Assembly (NCBI RefSeq): GCF_043641665.1
Contig: NC_092191.1
Location: 22,903,581 to 22,967,580, forward strand
Direction of reading: 5' to 3'
DNA: 64,000 nucleotides
Source of the DNA: Enoplosus armatus
Taxonomy: Eukaryota > Chordata > Actinopteri > Centrarchiformes > Enoplosidae
The translations under genes and the position numbers were made by a program. The notes beneath the pieces were generated by a model. The model did no database searches. It was not told the origin of the DNA and was given only the letters and a program-made list of their open reading frames with translations. Positions 11,841 to 24,608 of the stretch are shown here, piece after piece (position 1 is the first letter of the stretch; each line of letters starts with the position of its first letter).

Positions 11841-13169
11841 AGGTGCTGGTCTACAGGGCAGTGAAGGAAACTGACCAGTGCTGCCCCCCCCCCTGAGCAT
11901 CGGACACATTCTTAGTACTTACTGTGGAGCTGAGCACACTTTTAGCGGTTTGTTTGGGAGAGATGCACTTGTTTCTACAGGATTTGGTTGCAGTACTAGA
12001 AGCTGCTTTGGACAAAAGCATCGGCAAAAAAATGTGGCTTCGAGGTGCGACGCGTGCAGCAGAGCACTGGCCAACAGCCTGATCTCAGACCAGTGTATAT
12101 ATATAGTATAGTATATAGTATATATAGTATATAATCACAAGTAGATCATCAGCACTTGGGCATCACTCTTTAAATATACAGTGCAGGCGAGTGAAAACAC
12201 GACCTATATTGTACACTGAGCTTAAAATAATTTCACTTCAAAACCTGAACAACCAAAACACTTGAATAGACAGGTGTGGCTAGGGGTGTCATAGTTTGGA
12301 GGTAAAGGCAAGGTTGTGCTTGAAAGGAACTGGTTCGCACAACGTGCTGTAAGGCAAATGGTAAAAAAAAACAAAAAAACCCCGCTAACTTTCTCACCTC
12401 TGCACGGCTGAGCGATCACTGCGTGAATGTTCGGACACGGCTTCCCCGGTTCTGCGAGGGCAGGGAGCTTCCGAAGGTGTTTGAACACCCGACGGGCACT
12501 TCTCTTGAAGCCCACTGAGCCCCTTGATACTGGAACTAGCTACCCGGGTCCCCAACATGGGGAGGGTTTTCCCATAGCCTGGAATAACCATTTGTATTTG
12601 CAGTTTTTCAAATGTTAAGTTGCTAGTTAGTTAGCAGAGTTCATTACCCCAACAGTCATGATGAGGGGAAGGGGGCCCACTGAGACCGCCCATACACAGG
12701 CCCCAGATCTTTGTGCTACACCCCTTGGTATTGCTGCGATTTTGTAGGAATTGGGCAAAAAGCATCCCACCTTTTAGTTCGGGTGGGGGAGGTGCCTGGG
12801 GGGACTGGGAGGACCGAAACTGAACCCACAAAGTGCTCATTTCCCTGTCAAAGGTCCTGCGGCCACACACATGCAAATAGGATTCTTGCGAAGCCCCATC
12901 CGCTACTACGCCCGCTTGACTGCTGGTGGACCCACTATCAGTTTTTCCACAATGCAAATGAGCAAACTAGTAAACCAGATGACAAAAGAGGAACTCTCGC
13001 CAAAATATACGGAATCCCTCTTGTTTTTGTATTTCTGTCGGAGGTGGAATGTGATGGCCAAATATATATACACGCATAGCTTTTCAATAGAATATGAGTT
13101 ATTATTAGGACAATCAGTTTCAAATGTACCGTTAAACGAGTTAAGTTCAAGGTTTTCAAGGGTTTCCTC

Positions 13170-13245
13170 GGCGCTGTCGCCAAAGTGCTTGCTCATGATG
13201 GGTCTCTGCAATAATACCATTATCATAAAGAGTAGGACCGGCAAG
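13170..13245 (+). repeat. LINE 3' tail fragment
   Basis: CTTGCTCATGATGGGTCTCT followed by CATAAAGAGTAGGACCGG matches the better copy at 14418-14562, which ends in the TATAAATAAAATTGAATTG type of tail. Confidence 0.5.
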
Positions 13246-13409
13246 ACCAGACACGCACGAGGATGCACATACACGGCTGAGTTTATTTGTACAGCTCAGC
13301 ATCACACACACAGGTGTCTCGTGGGGCCAGTCCAAACTCTCTAAGAAGACACGGAAATAATGAAAAATAAGTTTAAAGTAGATGCTAGTGATAGAAATGG
13401 TTGTACGCC

Positions 13410-13830
13410 TTTGCCAACCAGTCAAGTTGCAGTACACATCCATGTCTGTCCAGACTCATAGAACATATGTAGTAGTAGTAGTAGTAGTAGTAGTAGTATT
13501 GTTGAACTGATTAATGAAGGATTATCATAGATGTGTTGGCTAAACAGGTACATGTGTACTTGATTACTATGTAAAGATGGATTCTTATTGAGTATAGCTC
13601 CACAAAATGTGCTCCCTTGAACTAATATTATGGTGTCACGGTGAAGTTGACCTTTGACCCTTTTGGGTAAAAAAAAGAAAGAAAAAAAAAAAGTCATCAC
13701 GTCATCGTTGCACCCCGCTAAACATTTGTGCGGAATGAGTTCCTGACATATCAGGTTCGCGAGAATGGGAAGGACGTGAGGTCACAGTGACCTTGACCTT
13801 TGACCTCTGACCACCAAATTCGAATCATCG
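13410..13830 (+). repeat. Dispersed repeat, family B, copy 1, with DR1-like half-sites
   Basis: Co-linear with 40440-41090: shared blocks include GTCTGTCCAGACTCATA, GAACTGATTAATGAAGGATT, GGCTAAACAGGTAC, TACTATGTAAAGATGGATTC and GTTGACCTTTGACC. An (AGT)n run sits at 13470-13497. The 3' part carries TGACCT half-sites (13648-13660 and 13788-13812). The class is uncertain; similar sequence is widespread in fish genomes. Confidence 0.65.
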
Positions 13831-14350
13831 CGCCCAAGTGGACGTAACATGTCGTTACGCTTGTTTTCACCCGACAGCAAAGAGACGTGCTGCGTGCAGA
13901 AGCTCGTCTCTTCCCATTTTCATATGGTCAGTCCACCAACGTCACACGCAAAGGTCAGTTCACACCATCAGGGGTTCTACTGTGAAAACACGTGGAACTG
14001 GAGCAGCCTCGTCAAGTAAAATGCCAAATAACCGGAGCGATTCTTTCATTTCTTTTTTCTTCGAGGACCTGCAGTCGCTGCCTCCCTCTCTCCTTCTCTA
14101 GTCTAGTTTCTATTGCTCATCGCTAAGCTATCGACTTACACTGACAACACCCTTTCTCGATCTCTCCCCCGTGCACAGTAATCACATTGTATTAATTGGT
14201 CGGATGGGTTGGGTGAGTGAGTCATGCCGCATAGCTCGGCGTGCACCTTTGCAAGGAGAGTGTTGGAAGCGACGTTACCTTCAAAATAACTGAAATGCCT
14301 CACAACAGAAAGCAAATCCAGTTCACCGACGCCATAAATTACGGCGTGAA

Positions 14351-14378
<28 letters not shown>
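14351..14378. repeat. (AT)n microsatellite
   Basis: 14 AT units, uninterrupted. Confidence 0.95.
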
Positions 14379-14381
<3 letters not shown>

Positions 14382-14417
14382 CAACAGGTCTTTGACAGAC
14401 ATTATTTTATTGCTTAA

Positions 14418-14562
14418 GGTCTTGCTCATGGTGGGAACTGTTGGGTCTCTGTAATAACATCATAAAGAGTCGGTCTAGACCTGCTCTATGTGTAAAAGTG
14501 TCATGAGATGACTTTTGTCGTGATTTGGTGCTATATAAATAAAATTGAATTGAATTGAATTA
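14418..14562 (+). mobile_element. LINE 3' end (L2-like tail), truncated
   Basis: Contains CTTGCTCATGGTGGGA, GGTCTAGACCTGCTCTATG and a tail reading GGTGCTATATAAATAAAATT followed by three GAATT units. This is the usual 3' end of a fish non-LTR retrotransposon. No reverse transcriptase remains. Confidence 0.6.
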
Positions 14563-16574
14563 TTGTTAACATCATAGAGGTGGTATTCCATTACCATCAT
14601 ACTGTATTCCATTGACACTGTTGAAACACAGAGCACACAAATTAGACCAAACAAATCTAAATCGGATGATTTACTCAAGTCGAAGTGACAATAGCGCAAT
14701 ATCAAAATGCATTAGTCTCGCGTAAAGTACATTGCAATGAGCTTAGTTAAACATGATATTTAAAAGTATCAAAAGCATTTATGAGTAGCAACTAGTAATT
14801 ATGAAAGTAATGAAAATGTAATTTCATGTTGTGGTTGGTGTAGGTGGAGCTCTGTATGACAACAGATTGCACCTTATATTGTTATCGTATGTTATTCAAA
14901 TCATAATCTGCAAACTTGTTACCACAGCCGTCAGGTACATGTAAAATACTTGAGTATCTCAAAATTGCGCTAAAGTACTTTATTTTAATAACTGTACTTT
15001 CCACCACTGCATGTGTAAAGATGAGAACGCAGAGGATAATGTGGAAGCGACGCGTGATTTCCCAATGCGATGAAGTAACAGGAGATGAGGTGGAGGCGAA
15101 GAACACCACAATGCAAAGCGGAGTCCATTGTTGCCTACGTCAGCACACTTCAGCCTGCATTATCGCTCTTATCCCGTGGCTCCTTCTTACCGACTGAAAA
15201 CACAGCCTGTGTTTTGAATCTGCATCCATTTTTAAGGGTTGAGACTGAAAGTAAATGTTGAACAGCTACCAACTGGAACCTTGTGGTGAGGTTGTTTTGT
15301 CAGCTCATTTTTTTTTTTTTTTTTTTTTGTGTGCGCTTGTGGTCGGTCGTTCACCTTCTTGCTGAGAGTTAGATGAAAAGATTGACACCACATTCGGGTC
15401 TGTGCGGTAAATATGAATGTACGACCGGCGGTCGGTTAGCTTAGCTTAGCATAAGGACCGGAAACAGCTCGCTTGACTCTAGGCTAACCGGCTTCTGGCA
15501 TGCCATGAGAGTGGTATCAAATCTTGTCCAGTCAAATAAGTCTTTATGCAGAATGCCCACTGTTATTGGATCATTATTATTGATGTATTGATATGTAACC
15601 AGCACTTTGCTGTTGTAGCTGGTCAAGGTGGCGCTAATGTTAACTACTTCATGAACTGTTGGGTGGTTTAATCCATAATAAAGTGGTTGAATCTGTATTT
15701 TAACCAGTAACTAATGCCTAACCCTGACACTAATATAGTGGGGTAAAAAGTGCAATATTTGTCCTCTGAAACGTGATGATGTGGAGGTATGAATTACCAT
15801 CAAAAAGTAAAGTAGCAGTACCACAAAACTGTACTTAAGTGCAGCACTTGAGCAAATGGGTGTCAACTGACGACGCGATGTTTCAAGCGTTGTTGCTGTC
15901 GGTACCTGAAATGTATTGTTCCTCGGCCACTTAGGTAAAACACCCACCAGCCAGTCAGAAACTAGTATTTATCTTCGGCATGCCATGAAAGAAATCGAGT
16001 AATTTAGTCACCAGCAATCATTTATTGACAAATGTCTTTGCATTGTTGAACCCTTTGAATTTCAAATTGCTGTCGAAGGTGTCATTCCTACCCTCCTGTC
16101 AGCCACCGGCTCACATTCATGTCACTGTGGTATGAAAATCAGGGGGTAGACACATGGTCATCATGTCTGCTTTTATTGTGAGGTAATGAGCGTCGATTGA
16201 TTTACGAAGGCCGCGCACACAACAACAACAACGAGAGCAATAAAAGACAGACATGAAGCTCTGCAACTCCATTTTCAGAGTGTACTAAACTTAAGAAACC
16301 AGTGTGTGGCAGTCTGGAATGACGCTAACTATACTTTACATTTACAAAAAAAATAGATTCCCCCAAATTCGAGCGCCTTGGCTTGTTACATAAAAGCAGA
16401 AGTGCCAAAGAGTGATCGCAAATGTCAAAAATGGAAGCGAAATGAAGTGTGCGAGCAAAGTGTTTGTGTGTGTGTGAGGCAGTGTTGCTACGTGTTACTT
16501 TGTAAACCTGGTTAGTCCTGTTAGGAAGGAGTGGTGTGCGTTTCTCCCTGCTGCGTCTTTCTCTCTGGCGCTTT

Positions 16575-16658
16575 CTAGTCAGGTTTCGGCTGCCAAGAGG
16601 CCTGTGAGTCGCCCTCTGTGACATAGTTTGAAGTCGAGGCGTGTGTCGGTGTACGTGG

Positions 16659-16693
<35 letters not shown>

Positions 16694-17000
16694 GTAAGGG
16701 GAAAAAGGGGGTGCTATGAGAGGCGGTGCTGATGCTGCCTAACCTGTTCTCCTGGCTGGCTTTAAGCTTGTGGGCATTTAACAGGAAGATCCATCCCATC
16801 TCGCCTGACAGAGCAGCAGTGATACACCGAGGAGGAGACATCTCTGCCCGGGCTTTCCTTAGGTGGAGGCGTCTCTTGGGCTCGAGCTCGTGCGGTGAGT
16901 CCATCGAATATATGTCTTCTACGGCGTCTTTTTGGTTGATGTGAGGCCCCATGATGGGGTCGTTTTGGAGGACCATTGCTAAGAATGTGTTGTTAAAAAG
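16575..17000 (-). other. Unassigned minus-strand open frame
   Basis: A frame open from about 17014 down to 16575 encodes up to about 145 residues, with a protein-like stretch including DPIMGPHINQKDAVEDIYSM and EPKRRLHLRKARAEM. Its C-terminal part runs through a (CA)n microsatellite at 16661-16692 (poly Thr-His). I recognise no family, and I see no clear splice acceptor or downstream poly(A) signal. It could be a chance frame, a decayed exon, or a lineage-specific gene. Confidence 0.2.
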
Positions 17001-18862
17001 CAGGTTGTTACTGACTTCTATTCAGAAGGTTTGTGCCTTATAAATATTCATTTTATATATATATATATATATTTTTTTTTTTTATACATGGACAGGTGCA
17101 TGTAAAGAAATCTGATGAGTGTCGGTTAATATAATCGTATGAGTTGCAAATGAGGTTTAGGATTACACATTTTCCACATTTGTTCACAAGTCAAGGTCTT
17201 AAAAAATTTTGATACATCGGAGCCCAATTGCAAAGTCAAGATCTTTGGAAATGTGCTGATAAAAACATGCGGTATATCAAATCAGTGTGACTTGCCGCTG
17301 TCCCGACTTGGACATACCGAACTCCGGTGTCATCCGACTCACACCCTGCTCTTTGGTTGATGCCGTCACCCTGTTTTAGAGGGCACATGTCATTACCGTG
17401 CCGTTTGCCATTATTTCGAATCCATATTTCTTTGGAAATCAAGGGCCACCTTGTGCATGTACAGAAAGTGATAATGCAATGTGTGCAGTGAGCTCTCACT
17501 CTACATATTCTTAGAAAAAAATGCGTTAAGCACCCTTGTTGTGAACAGGTTACTCAACGTGCACATCATTGCACCCAGCAAAGTTGTTGATGCCTTAGTC
17601 ATAACTATTTGACAGTTGTGCCCGCTGAGTTGTTCGTCCACTTGGAGACCTAATTAGCTTTCGGAGGAGCGTCTGTTCATGACTGTTGCATTAACACTGA
17701 CGGGTGTTGACCTATTAACATCACATGTTTTTGTAGGATTGGTGGACAGTTTGGATCTTAGTGGGAGAAAACACCCTTGGCTCCCTTTTCTTGAGGACTT
17801 GTTTTACAAGCCGGTATTGCGAAAAACTGGCTAAAAAGCAACAAGCAGCGACTGAGCCGCAAGTTAATCACTCGCATTAGCATTTGCATGTGAAGATATT
17901 GGGGTGTGGTTGAAGGGAGGGCTGTGTGTGTGTGTGTGTGTGTGCTCTGCGGTGCGACATGTCAGTCAGAATGAATCCAAACCAACTGGTTTAGATGGAT
18001 ACATTCCCCTGAACAAACCTGGCAGAAGCTTTGGATTCCTGAAGTGTGAGGTGATACGGTGCGTGGGCGTCATTGTTTCTGTTGTCAGTCAGGGTCAGGA
18101 AATTAAAGAGCTGCTAAAGGCAGGCGAAGAACTCCGCGCACAGGCAGGGATGTGCACAGGTAAAGGGATGAGACCAACCCCCCCCCACCCCCCCCCGGTG
18201 AGAGCTAGAGACAGCTGATGGGACTGAATTCTAGAATCAATAATGAAACCGTGACTTTTGACGGCGCTGTTTGTACTATTGTCATCTTGTCTTTCAGAAT
18301 TTCAGGGTCAGCTTTCATGTGTTCGTCTGGGGTCAAATATTAGGAATCACCAAAAAGTTTAGGTCGTCTGTACAGGTATACAAACCAGGAATCAAATCAA
18401 ATGTAGGCATTATGTCTGTTTGAGTTCGAACCTAATATACATAAAGACACATACATGGTATCTGATTTTGGCAGTAAGTATAGTACTCCTCAAATCAGTT
18501 TAAACCAAATCAAACCGAGGCCACAGACCAAATCATCACCACGTCAACATTCACTTCCCCTAAATTAATTACATACCGAAAACCAGCGCTTGTGCAACCA
18601 TGCCGCTGGCCGTATTCTGGGCAAGGACTTAGGACTTCCAAGCCCTTGTAGAGATGTAGAGATGTCATGTTTGGTTTCAAAACACATTTCAAAGAGTGCA
18701 TCACCCATGAGGTACATGGTATAGTTATGTCACTGATTGAAGTTACATTGTCATGAGATAATAACTAAAGTTGCTTTTCTTTGGTGTTTACAGATAACTT
18801 CGCTGTGGCGCTTACATTTTGGTCTACACTCCATGATATGTGGATTTAAACATACCTAAGAA

Positions 18863-21800
18863 ATGATGGTAAGTAGTAGTACAAGATTAAAAAGGACATG
18901 TGATAGCAATTGTAAGAATATCTTTACCCATGTGGAGCAAATGCGTGAATCTTTCTTGTGAATCACATAGAGCGGAGACAGCAAGAGCAGAAGTCTTTTG
19001 GAAAGCCTGGTCCTGGATGACTCGGAGAAAGGAGTCGTCGTCACAGGAATCACAGATGACACTGTCGCTGCAAAGAGTGGCCTGCAAGCAGGTAAGAGAA
19101 AAAAACCAGTGAATATCGAAACTCACGTGTTACTCTTTAGGAAAAGTTCAAAGGTAACAAATATACAAAGAGTCGACTAGTAGGGGACCTGAGTGTAGCT
19201 ACTACTGAGACTGGAGCTTGAAAGTCAGTTCGACAAGTGGTGCGGGATAAAGGATTTGAGGAGAATGTCGAAACATGCTAGTTTTGATGAGTTGTTTCTA
19301 CTTGGTCCAGGGGACGAGATTGTTGCGGCGACTATACACCTAGACCACCTGAACAAAAATGAAGTGCTGAACATCTTGAAGGTCCTGGAACCGTATGATG
19401 ACAACATGAAGGTTCTGACAAAGAAGGACCTGAGCGCCAGCGCTGACCTCAGCTCCTTGGGATTAGGTCTCAAAGACCCTGCAGAGGTAAACATCACAAG
19501 GGTTGGTTCAGCCAAATACAAAAAAAAAACCCCACTTACCTTTAGTTGCATCTATCTTATCTTTGCAGGTGGTTTTAGTTTTGTTTGACCAGGTTTTGAG
19601 ATTTCTGCCTCCATGTTAGTGCAATGCAGGCGAATGGGATTGCGTTGAAAAATATTTATTTACAGGGACAATTTCTTCCAGTAAAAAGGAATATCTCGAA
19701 ACGTGGGCATATATAAACACTATCTGAAGTAAGCTAGAAAATGTGATTTTGTTTTGGTAATTTGGATGAAGTGACCCAGTCTGATGTGAGCAGTCTGGTT
19801 TAATCTTTTAATCTTGTCAAAGTCCTCCTTCGCTGATATGTCAGTTTCTCCCAGGTCACTTAAAAAGTCCCTAAAACCCAAAAATAACTGAACAGTATAA
19901 GCTTTATATAATTGATTAATGACACAAGAGCTGCTTTAATCGATGTTAATCAACTTTGTTTATCACTTCATTACCGACAGGTGCTCAACCTAAAGAAGGA
20001 TTTGTCACCAGCTGTTTCCCTTGACGGTCTGAGTGGAAAGCTAAATGCTGCGCAGGGGTTGGGGGATAAAATAAGTGGTCCCACTCTCAATGGAGACCTT
20101 CCCAGTCTCAGTCTAAATAGGCCCTCCGCCCACGCTGGTGACAAGTTCACAATGCCCTCCCTAGGACTGACTGGACCAGATCTAGATGGCACCCTCAAAG
20201 CGCCTGATGTCAGTGTCTCCACTCCCCGGCTCAACACTCCCAGTGCCTCGCTTGACGTTGAGAAACCGGAAATCAAGACAGGCAACCTGAAATACAAGAC
20301 CCCAAAATTCCAAATGCCACACTTCAATCTGCCTCAACTCAAAACACCAAAAGCAGAAATGGATGTTTCTGGTGACATAGATCTCCCTTCGGTCAGTGGA
20401 AACCTAGAAAAACCAGACCTCAATCTGTCAGCCCCAAAATTTGATCTTAAAAGTCCAGATTTGGGCCTGAATGGGCCAAAAGTGGATCTGAATGGTCCTG
20501 ATGTAAATTTAGAAACCCCAAATGCTGATATTGAGGCACCGTCAGGCAAAATCAAGTGGCCCCATTTAAAATGGAAAGGTCCCAAAGTTAAAGGACCAGA
20601 TGCCGACTTAAGTGCACCTGATGTCAGCCTCTCCACACCGAAGATTGATGGGGATCTAAGTGCACCAGATGTTGACATTAACTTTCCCAAAGCTGACATC
20701 AAAGGCCCTGATCTAGATGTTCAAACCCCAAATCTTGACATTGATGCCCCATCTGGTAAAATCAACTGGCCTCATTTGAAGTGGAAGAAACCCAAACTTC
20801 ACGGCCCACAAGCTGATCTGGACTTAGATGCAAACCTCAACACACCAGATGTTGATCTTAATGCCCCAAATGTTGACATTAATTTGCTGAAGGCTGACCT
20901 TAAAGGCCCTGATGTAGATGTGCAAACCCCAAATATTGATCTAGATGGTCCTTCTGGAAAAATCAACTGGCCTCACTTGAAATGGAAGAAGCCCAAACTC
21001 CAAGGCCCAAAAGCAGACTTCGACATAGATGGAGACCTAAAAACACCCAATTTAAATCTCTCAACTCCAAAGATTGACAGTGACATTAATATACCAAATG
21101 CTGAGCTGAATCTCCCAAAAGCTGACCTTAAAGGCCCCAATCTAGATGTTCAGTCCCCAGATTTTGACATTGACGCTCCATCAGGGAAAATCAACTGGCC
21201 TCATCTTAAGTGGAAGAAACCCAAACTTCATGGCCCCAAACCTGATATGGACCTTAATGCAGATCTGAGCACACCAGATGTTGATCTCTCTTTACCAAAA
21301 ATTGATGGTGAGATTAGCACACCAGGTGTTGGTCTGAATTTACCCAAAGCTGATGTTGATGTTAAAGCACCAGATGCTGACATTGAGGCCCCTTCTGGAA
21401 AAATCAGGTTCCCAACACTCAAAAAGCCCAAGTTCCTGCTTTCTGGGCCAAAGGTGAAATCCCCAGATGTTGACCTTGATGCTGATGTGAAAGCACCTGA
21501 CCTCAGTCTCTCTCCTCAAGCATCACTTGATGGACCTGATGTTGATCTGAATTTACCCAAAGCTGATGTTGATGTTCCATCTGGGAAGTTCAAATGGCCC
21601 ACTCTGAAAAAGCCAAAGTGGTCAGTCTCAGGTCCTAAGGTTAATGGTCCCGATGTTGATCTAAATGCTGATGTTTCGGCCCCTGACTTGAGTCTCTCAG
21701 CTCCAAATATTGGTGGTGAGATAAATGCACCAGATGTAAATCTAAACTTACCAGAAGCGGACTTGAAAGGCCCAGAGTTAGATGCTCCAGATGTTGAGGG

Positions 21801-23691
21801 TCCGTCTGGAAAATTCAAATGGTTCACTCTCAAGAAACCCAAATTTGGCACACTGAAAGGTCCCAACGCTGACATTGATGCTGATGTGAAGGTACCAGAT
21901 CTTGATGTGGATTTGAGTGCACCAGATCTTTCAGCACCAAAAATTGGGGGTGGGATGGAGGCTCCAGACCTCAATATCAGCATGCCTAATGCTGATGTCA
22001 AAGGACCAGCTGTGGATGTTAATGGTCCAGATCTTGACTTGCCCGATGGTAATCTGAAGTTACCAAAATTGAAACTACCAAAATTCCAAGGGCCAAAAGT
22101 CAAGGGTCTTGAATTGGATGGGAATTTAAAAACACCAGACATTGATGCCAGTCTTGACTTATCTAAAGTTGATGTGGATGCACCTACTGTAGACCTAAAA
22201 GACTTGAATCTGTCAGCCCCCAAAATTGAAGGTGGTATTTCTGCTCCAGATCTGAGTCTGCCCAAAGCAAACCTGAAAGGGCCGGATGTAGACCTTAACA
22301 CACCAGATGTTGACATTAATGCTCCTGGAAAATTGAACATGTTCAGTTTACCAGACTTAAATCTTTCGAACCTGAATATAAAGGATCCAGACCTTAAGCC
22401 CAAAGCTGATGTAAAGGGACCCAGTCTGGAGCTACCAAAAGCAGACCTCAAGGTACATGATCTCAACTTGAAAGCACCAGATCTCAGCCTGTCTTCACCA
22501 AACATTGATGGAAACCTCTCAGCACCAAAAGTAGAAACCACGTTGCCAAAAGCTGAATTGGAAGCACCTGATGTTACAGTGAAATCTCCAAATGTAGATA
22601 TCAACTTGCCCAAAGCAGACCTCAAAGGGCCTGATGCACCAAATCTAGATTTGGATTCCAATCTGGGAGACTTTAAATTCCCTCATTTCAAGCTTCCAAA
22701 ACTTGGTCATTTGAGTCCTGAAGTAGAAGTTCCCAGTGTTCATCCTTCAGTGGAGGCTGGAATAGAGGCACCAAAGGTCAATCTGGGCATTCCTACAGCC
22801 GATGCCAACATCTCTGTTCCTGCGGTAGACTTAAGTGTGCCAAAGTTAGAGGGAGATATCAAAGGACCCACAGTAGATGTGAAAGCTCCCAATGTAGATG
22901 CCAATATTGAAAAGTCCAAATTTCCACATTTCAAGCTTCCAAAGTTGAACTTTTCAGGGTCTAATGTAAAAGCTCCAGAGGTTAATACCAGTGTTGAAGG
23001 GGAGATCCGTGCACCTGATGTAAGTGTCTCTGCTCCCGAAGCGAAGACAACACTCAATACACCTGAAGTGGATATCACAGCTGAAGCAGATGCTGAAGTT
23101 AAAGGTTCCCCAAAAAGCAGGCTGAGATGGCCATTCAAATGGGGACTAAAGTCCGACTCAGGTACTGATGAAGAGGAAAGTGGTGTTGATTCTGAAACCG
23201 ATGTGTCTAATGCCGAGGTGGAGGTTCCTACATTCAAATTCCACAGACTGCCCAGGAACAGCATTGATGGCATTGGAGGAATTGATGATACCTTAGGCTT
23301 ATCAAAACTTGACATAGAGGCAAGGGATTATGTTGTCAGCAAAGGGATCCGCTTGCCAATAGTTAATGCAACGTCAAAAGAAGGAAAGGTGGACAAGATT
23401 GACATCATGGAGAGATTGAGAATGGCGAAGGAAAAAGTGCCCTCTGCTAGCGCCTCACCAACCGAAGCGAAAACTGATATTGATCTGAAGCTGGCTGCCC
23501 CAAGTCTCGATGTCAGTGCCTCTACAGAAGCAGGAGATTCCCCTTTGGTGAGAGGGGGCACTTTCAAAGTAGAAAAGCCGGAGTCTGTGCTGGACCTGGT
23601 AGCCCCCTCGACATCGGATGAAAATCACAAATTGTCATTGGGTCTCTCCAATATGCTCGGCCTTAATGTCAAGGATTCAGATGCGGACTGA
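18863..23691 (+). CDS. AHNAK/periaxin-type PDZ scaffold protein, compact
   Basis: Four coding exons in consistent phase: 18863-18868 (ATGATG, then donor GTAAGT), 18971-19091, 19311-19486 and 19981-23691 (stop TGA), giving 1337 residues. A TAA stop lies two codons upstream of the first ATG, which has G at -3. Residues about 12-92 form a PDZ domain (EKGVVVTGITDDTVAAKSGL, then AGDEIVAATIHLD), split by introns in AHNAK/PRX fashion. Residues 102 to about 1145 are degenerate repeats rich in PDVDL, PKADLKGPD and PSGKINWPHLKWKKPK; the PSGK unit recurs at 20539, 20749, 20950, 21178, 21391, 21577 and 21802, every 62-76 residues. The C-terminus (from about 1148) is non-repetitive, with an acidic DEEESGVDSETD stretch and KFHRLPRNSIDG. 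AHNAK and periaxin scaffold membrane-cytoskeleton complexes (costameres, myelin); the same role here is inference. It is far smaller than mammalian AHNAK. The start exon is the least certain part. Confidence 0.85.
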
Positions 23692-23713
23692 TTCCTGCGA
23701 GGCAAACCTGATG

Positions 23714-24121
23714 AATAAAGCTTCAGTCCAGAAACACTGTAAATACATGTAACTAAACCAATTCAACACCTTAGTTTGTGAGCACGAATACAGAAGTTAC
23801 CTGTTGATTTTACTCTTGCCACAGTTTTTTTTGCCGATAATGCCAGCTACAGTATCCTTCTTGTGTAATAACTTCAAGTAGCCTAATGAAGAAACTTGTT
23901 TTTATAAACCATGTGTATATTCCTGTTATTTATATAAGCTTTTTTTTTTTTTTTTCTAAACATTGCTGATTTGGAAGCATGTTACTTATTACATAACTGC
24001 CTCAGTATTGCATGTCATCACATTGAGGTTTCTGAGAAGTGCATTACTTTACCTTTAAAGAATTGAAATGATAAGTGAATTGAGAGTGAATGTATTTGTT
24101 AATTTTTTTTCGTTCAATAAA
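23714..24121 (+). terminator. Poly(A) signals of the AHNAK-like gene
   Basis: AATAAA occurs at 23714-23719, only 23 bases after the stop, and again at 24116-24121. The second, after a roughly 425-base AT-rich 3' UTR, is the likelier main site; the first could give a very short UTR. Confidence 0.6.
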
Positions 24122-24602
24122 TGACTCAATACATTTAATACGCTTGCGATGATTTTGTATTATGAAAAAAAAAGAAGCTTTATTTCACAGATCCGTAATT
24201 GTCTAAACAATTCCAAATAGATCCCTTGACAGGAAAAATTTTTTTAATTTGGTTCTAACTCTAGGAAAAACAGGAATTGTCTCGAAACAGAAGCTCCTAT
24301 GAATATGAATTTATTATTGGCAACTCCATATAAGTTGAATTGTATGATTGCCTATTTAACAAATTTCCCATTTTTGCATTTTCAGCTAACCTGCTGCATG
24401 CTGAATATAAGGCTCTGTAGGATACAATAGAAATGAATCAGAATGAATCAACTGGAAGTGTAGTACCAAATTTGTTAGTTCTTTCCAGGAATATTCTTGG
24501 AAATGATTAGTAGATCTTTTGGACAGATAGGTGCCTCTGAGGTTGAGGTCGCTCCTTCATTTTCCTTCAAAAATGACAAAAGCTTTTACAGAGCTTGACG
24601 TA

Positions 24603-24608
24603 TTTATT
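24603..24608 (-). terminator. Candidate poly(A) signal of edaradd
   Basis: TTTATT on the plus strand (AATAAA on the minus strand) lies 926 bases downstream of the edaradd stop. A further one at 24179-24184 is also possible. If either is used, the 3' ends of edaradd and the AHNAK-like gene come within 60 to 500 bases of each other. Confidence 0.3.

Larger units (their letters stand above)
5252..18790. other. Intergenic region between exo1 and the AHNAK-like gene
   Basis: About 13.5 kb with no exon I can recognise. Open frames here are short, and several run through CA/GT microsatellites (6884-6909, 8641-8678, 10399-10441, 16661-16692, 17922-17943). It holds MITEs, LINE tails and other dispersed repeats listed separately. 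The promoter and any 5' UTR exon of the AHNAK-like gene should lie near its right end. A possible untranslated exon ends at CACAG before GTAAAG near 18160, but I cannot support it further. Confidence 0.7.

Noticed and set aside
12631..13344. Several overlapping 80-157 codon frames on both strands
   Set aside because: No domain, splice pattern or homology I can name; part of the area is LINE-tail-like repeat.
19912..19980. Upstream extension of the 1259-codon frame
   Set aside because: These bases precede a good acceptor (TTACCGACAG at 19971-19980), and phase continuity with the PDZ exon places the true exon start at 19981.
21516..22661. 381-residue open frame on the minus strand
   Set aside because: It is antisense to the repeat exon of the AHNAK-like gene. 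It stays open because of the biased repeat codons, and its Ser/Phe/Gly-rich product mirrors the coding repeats.
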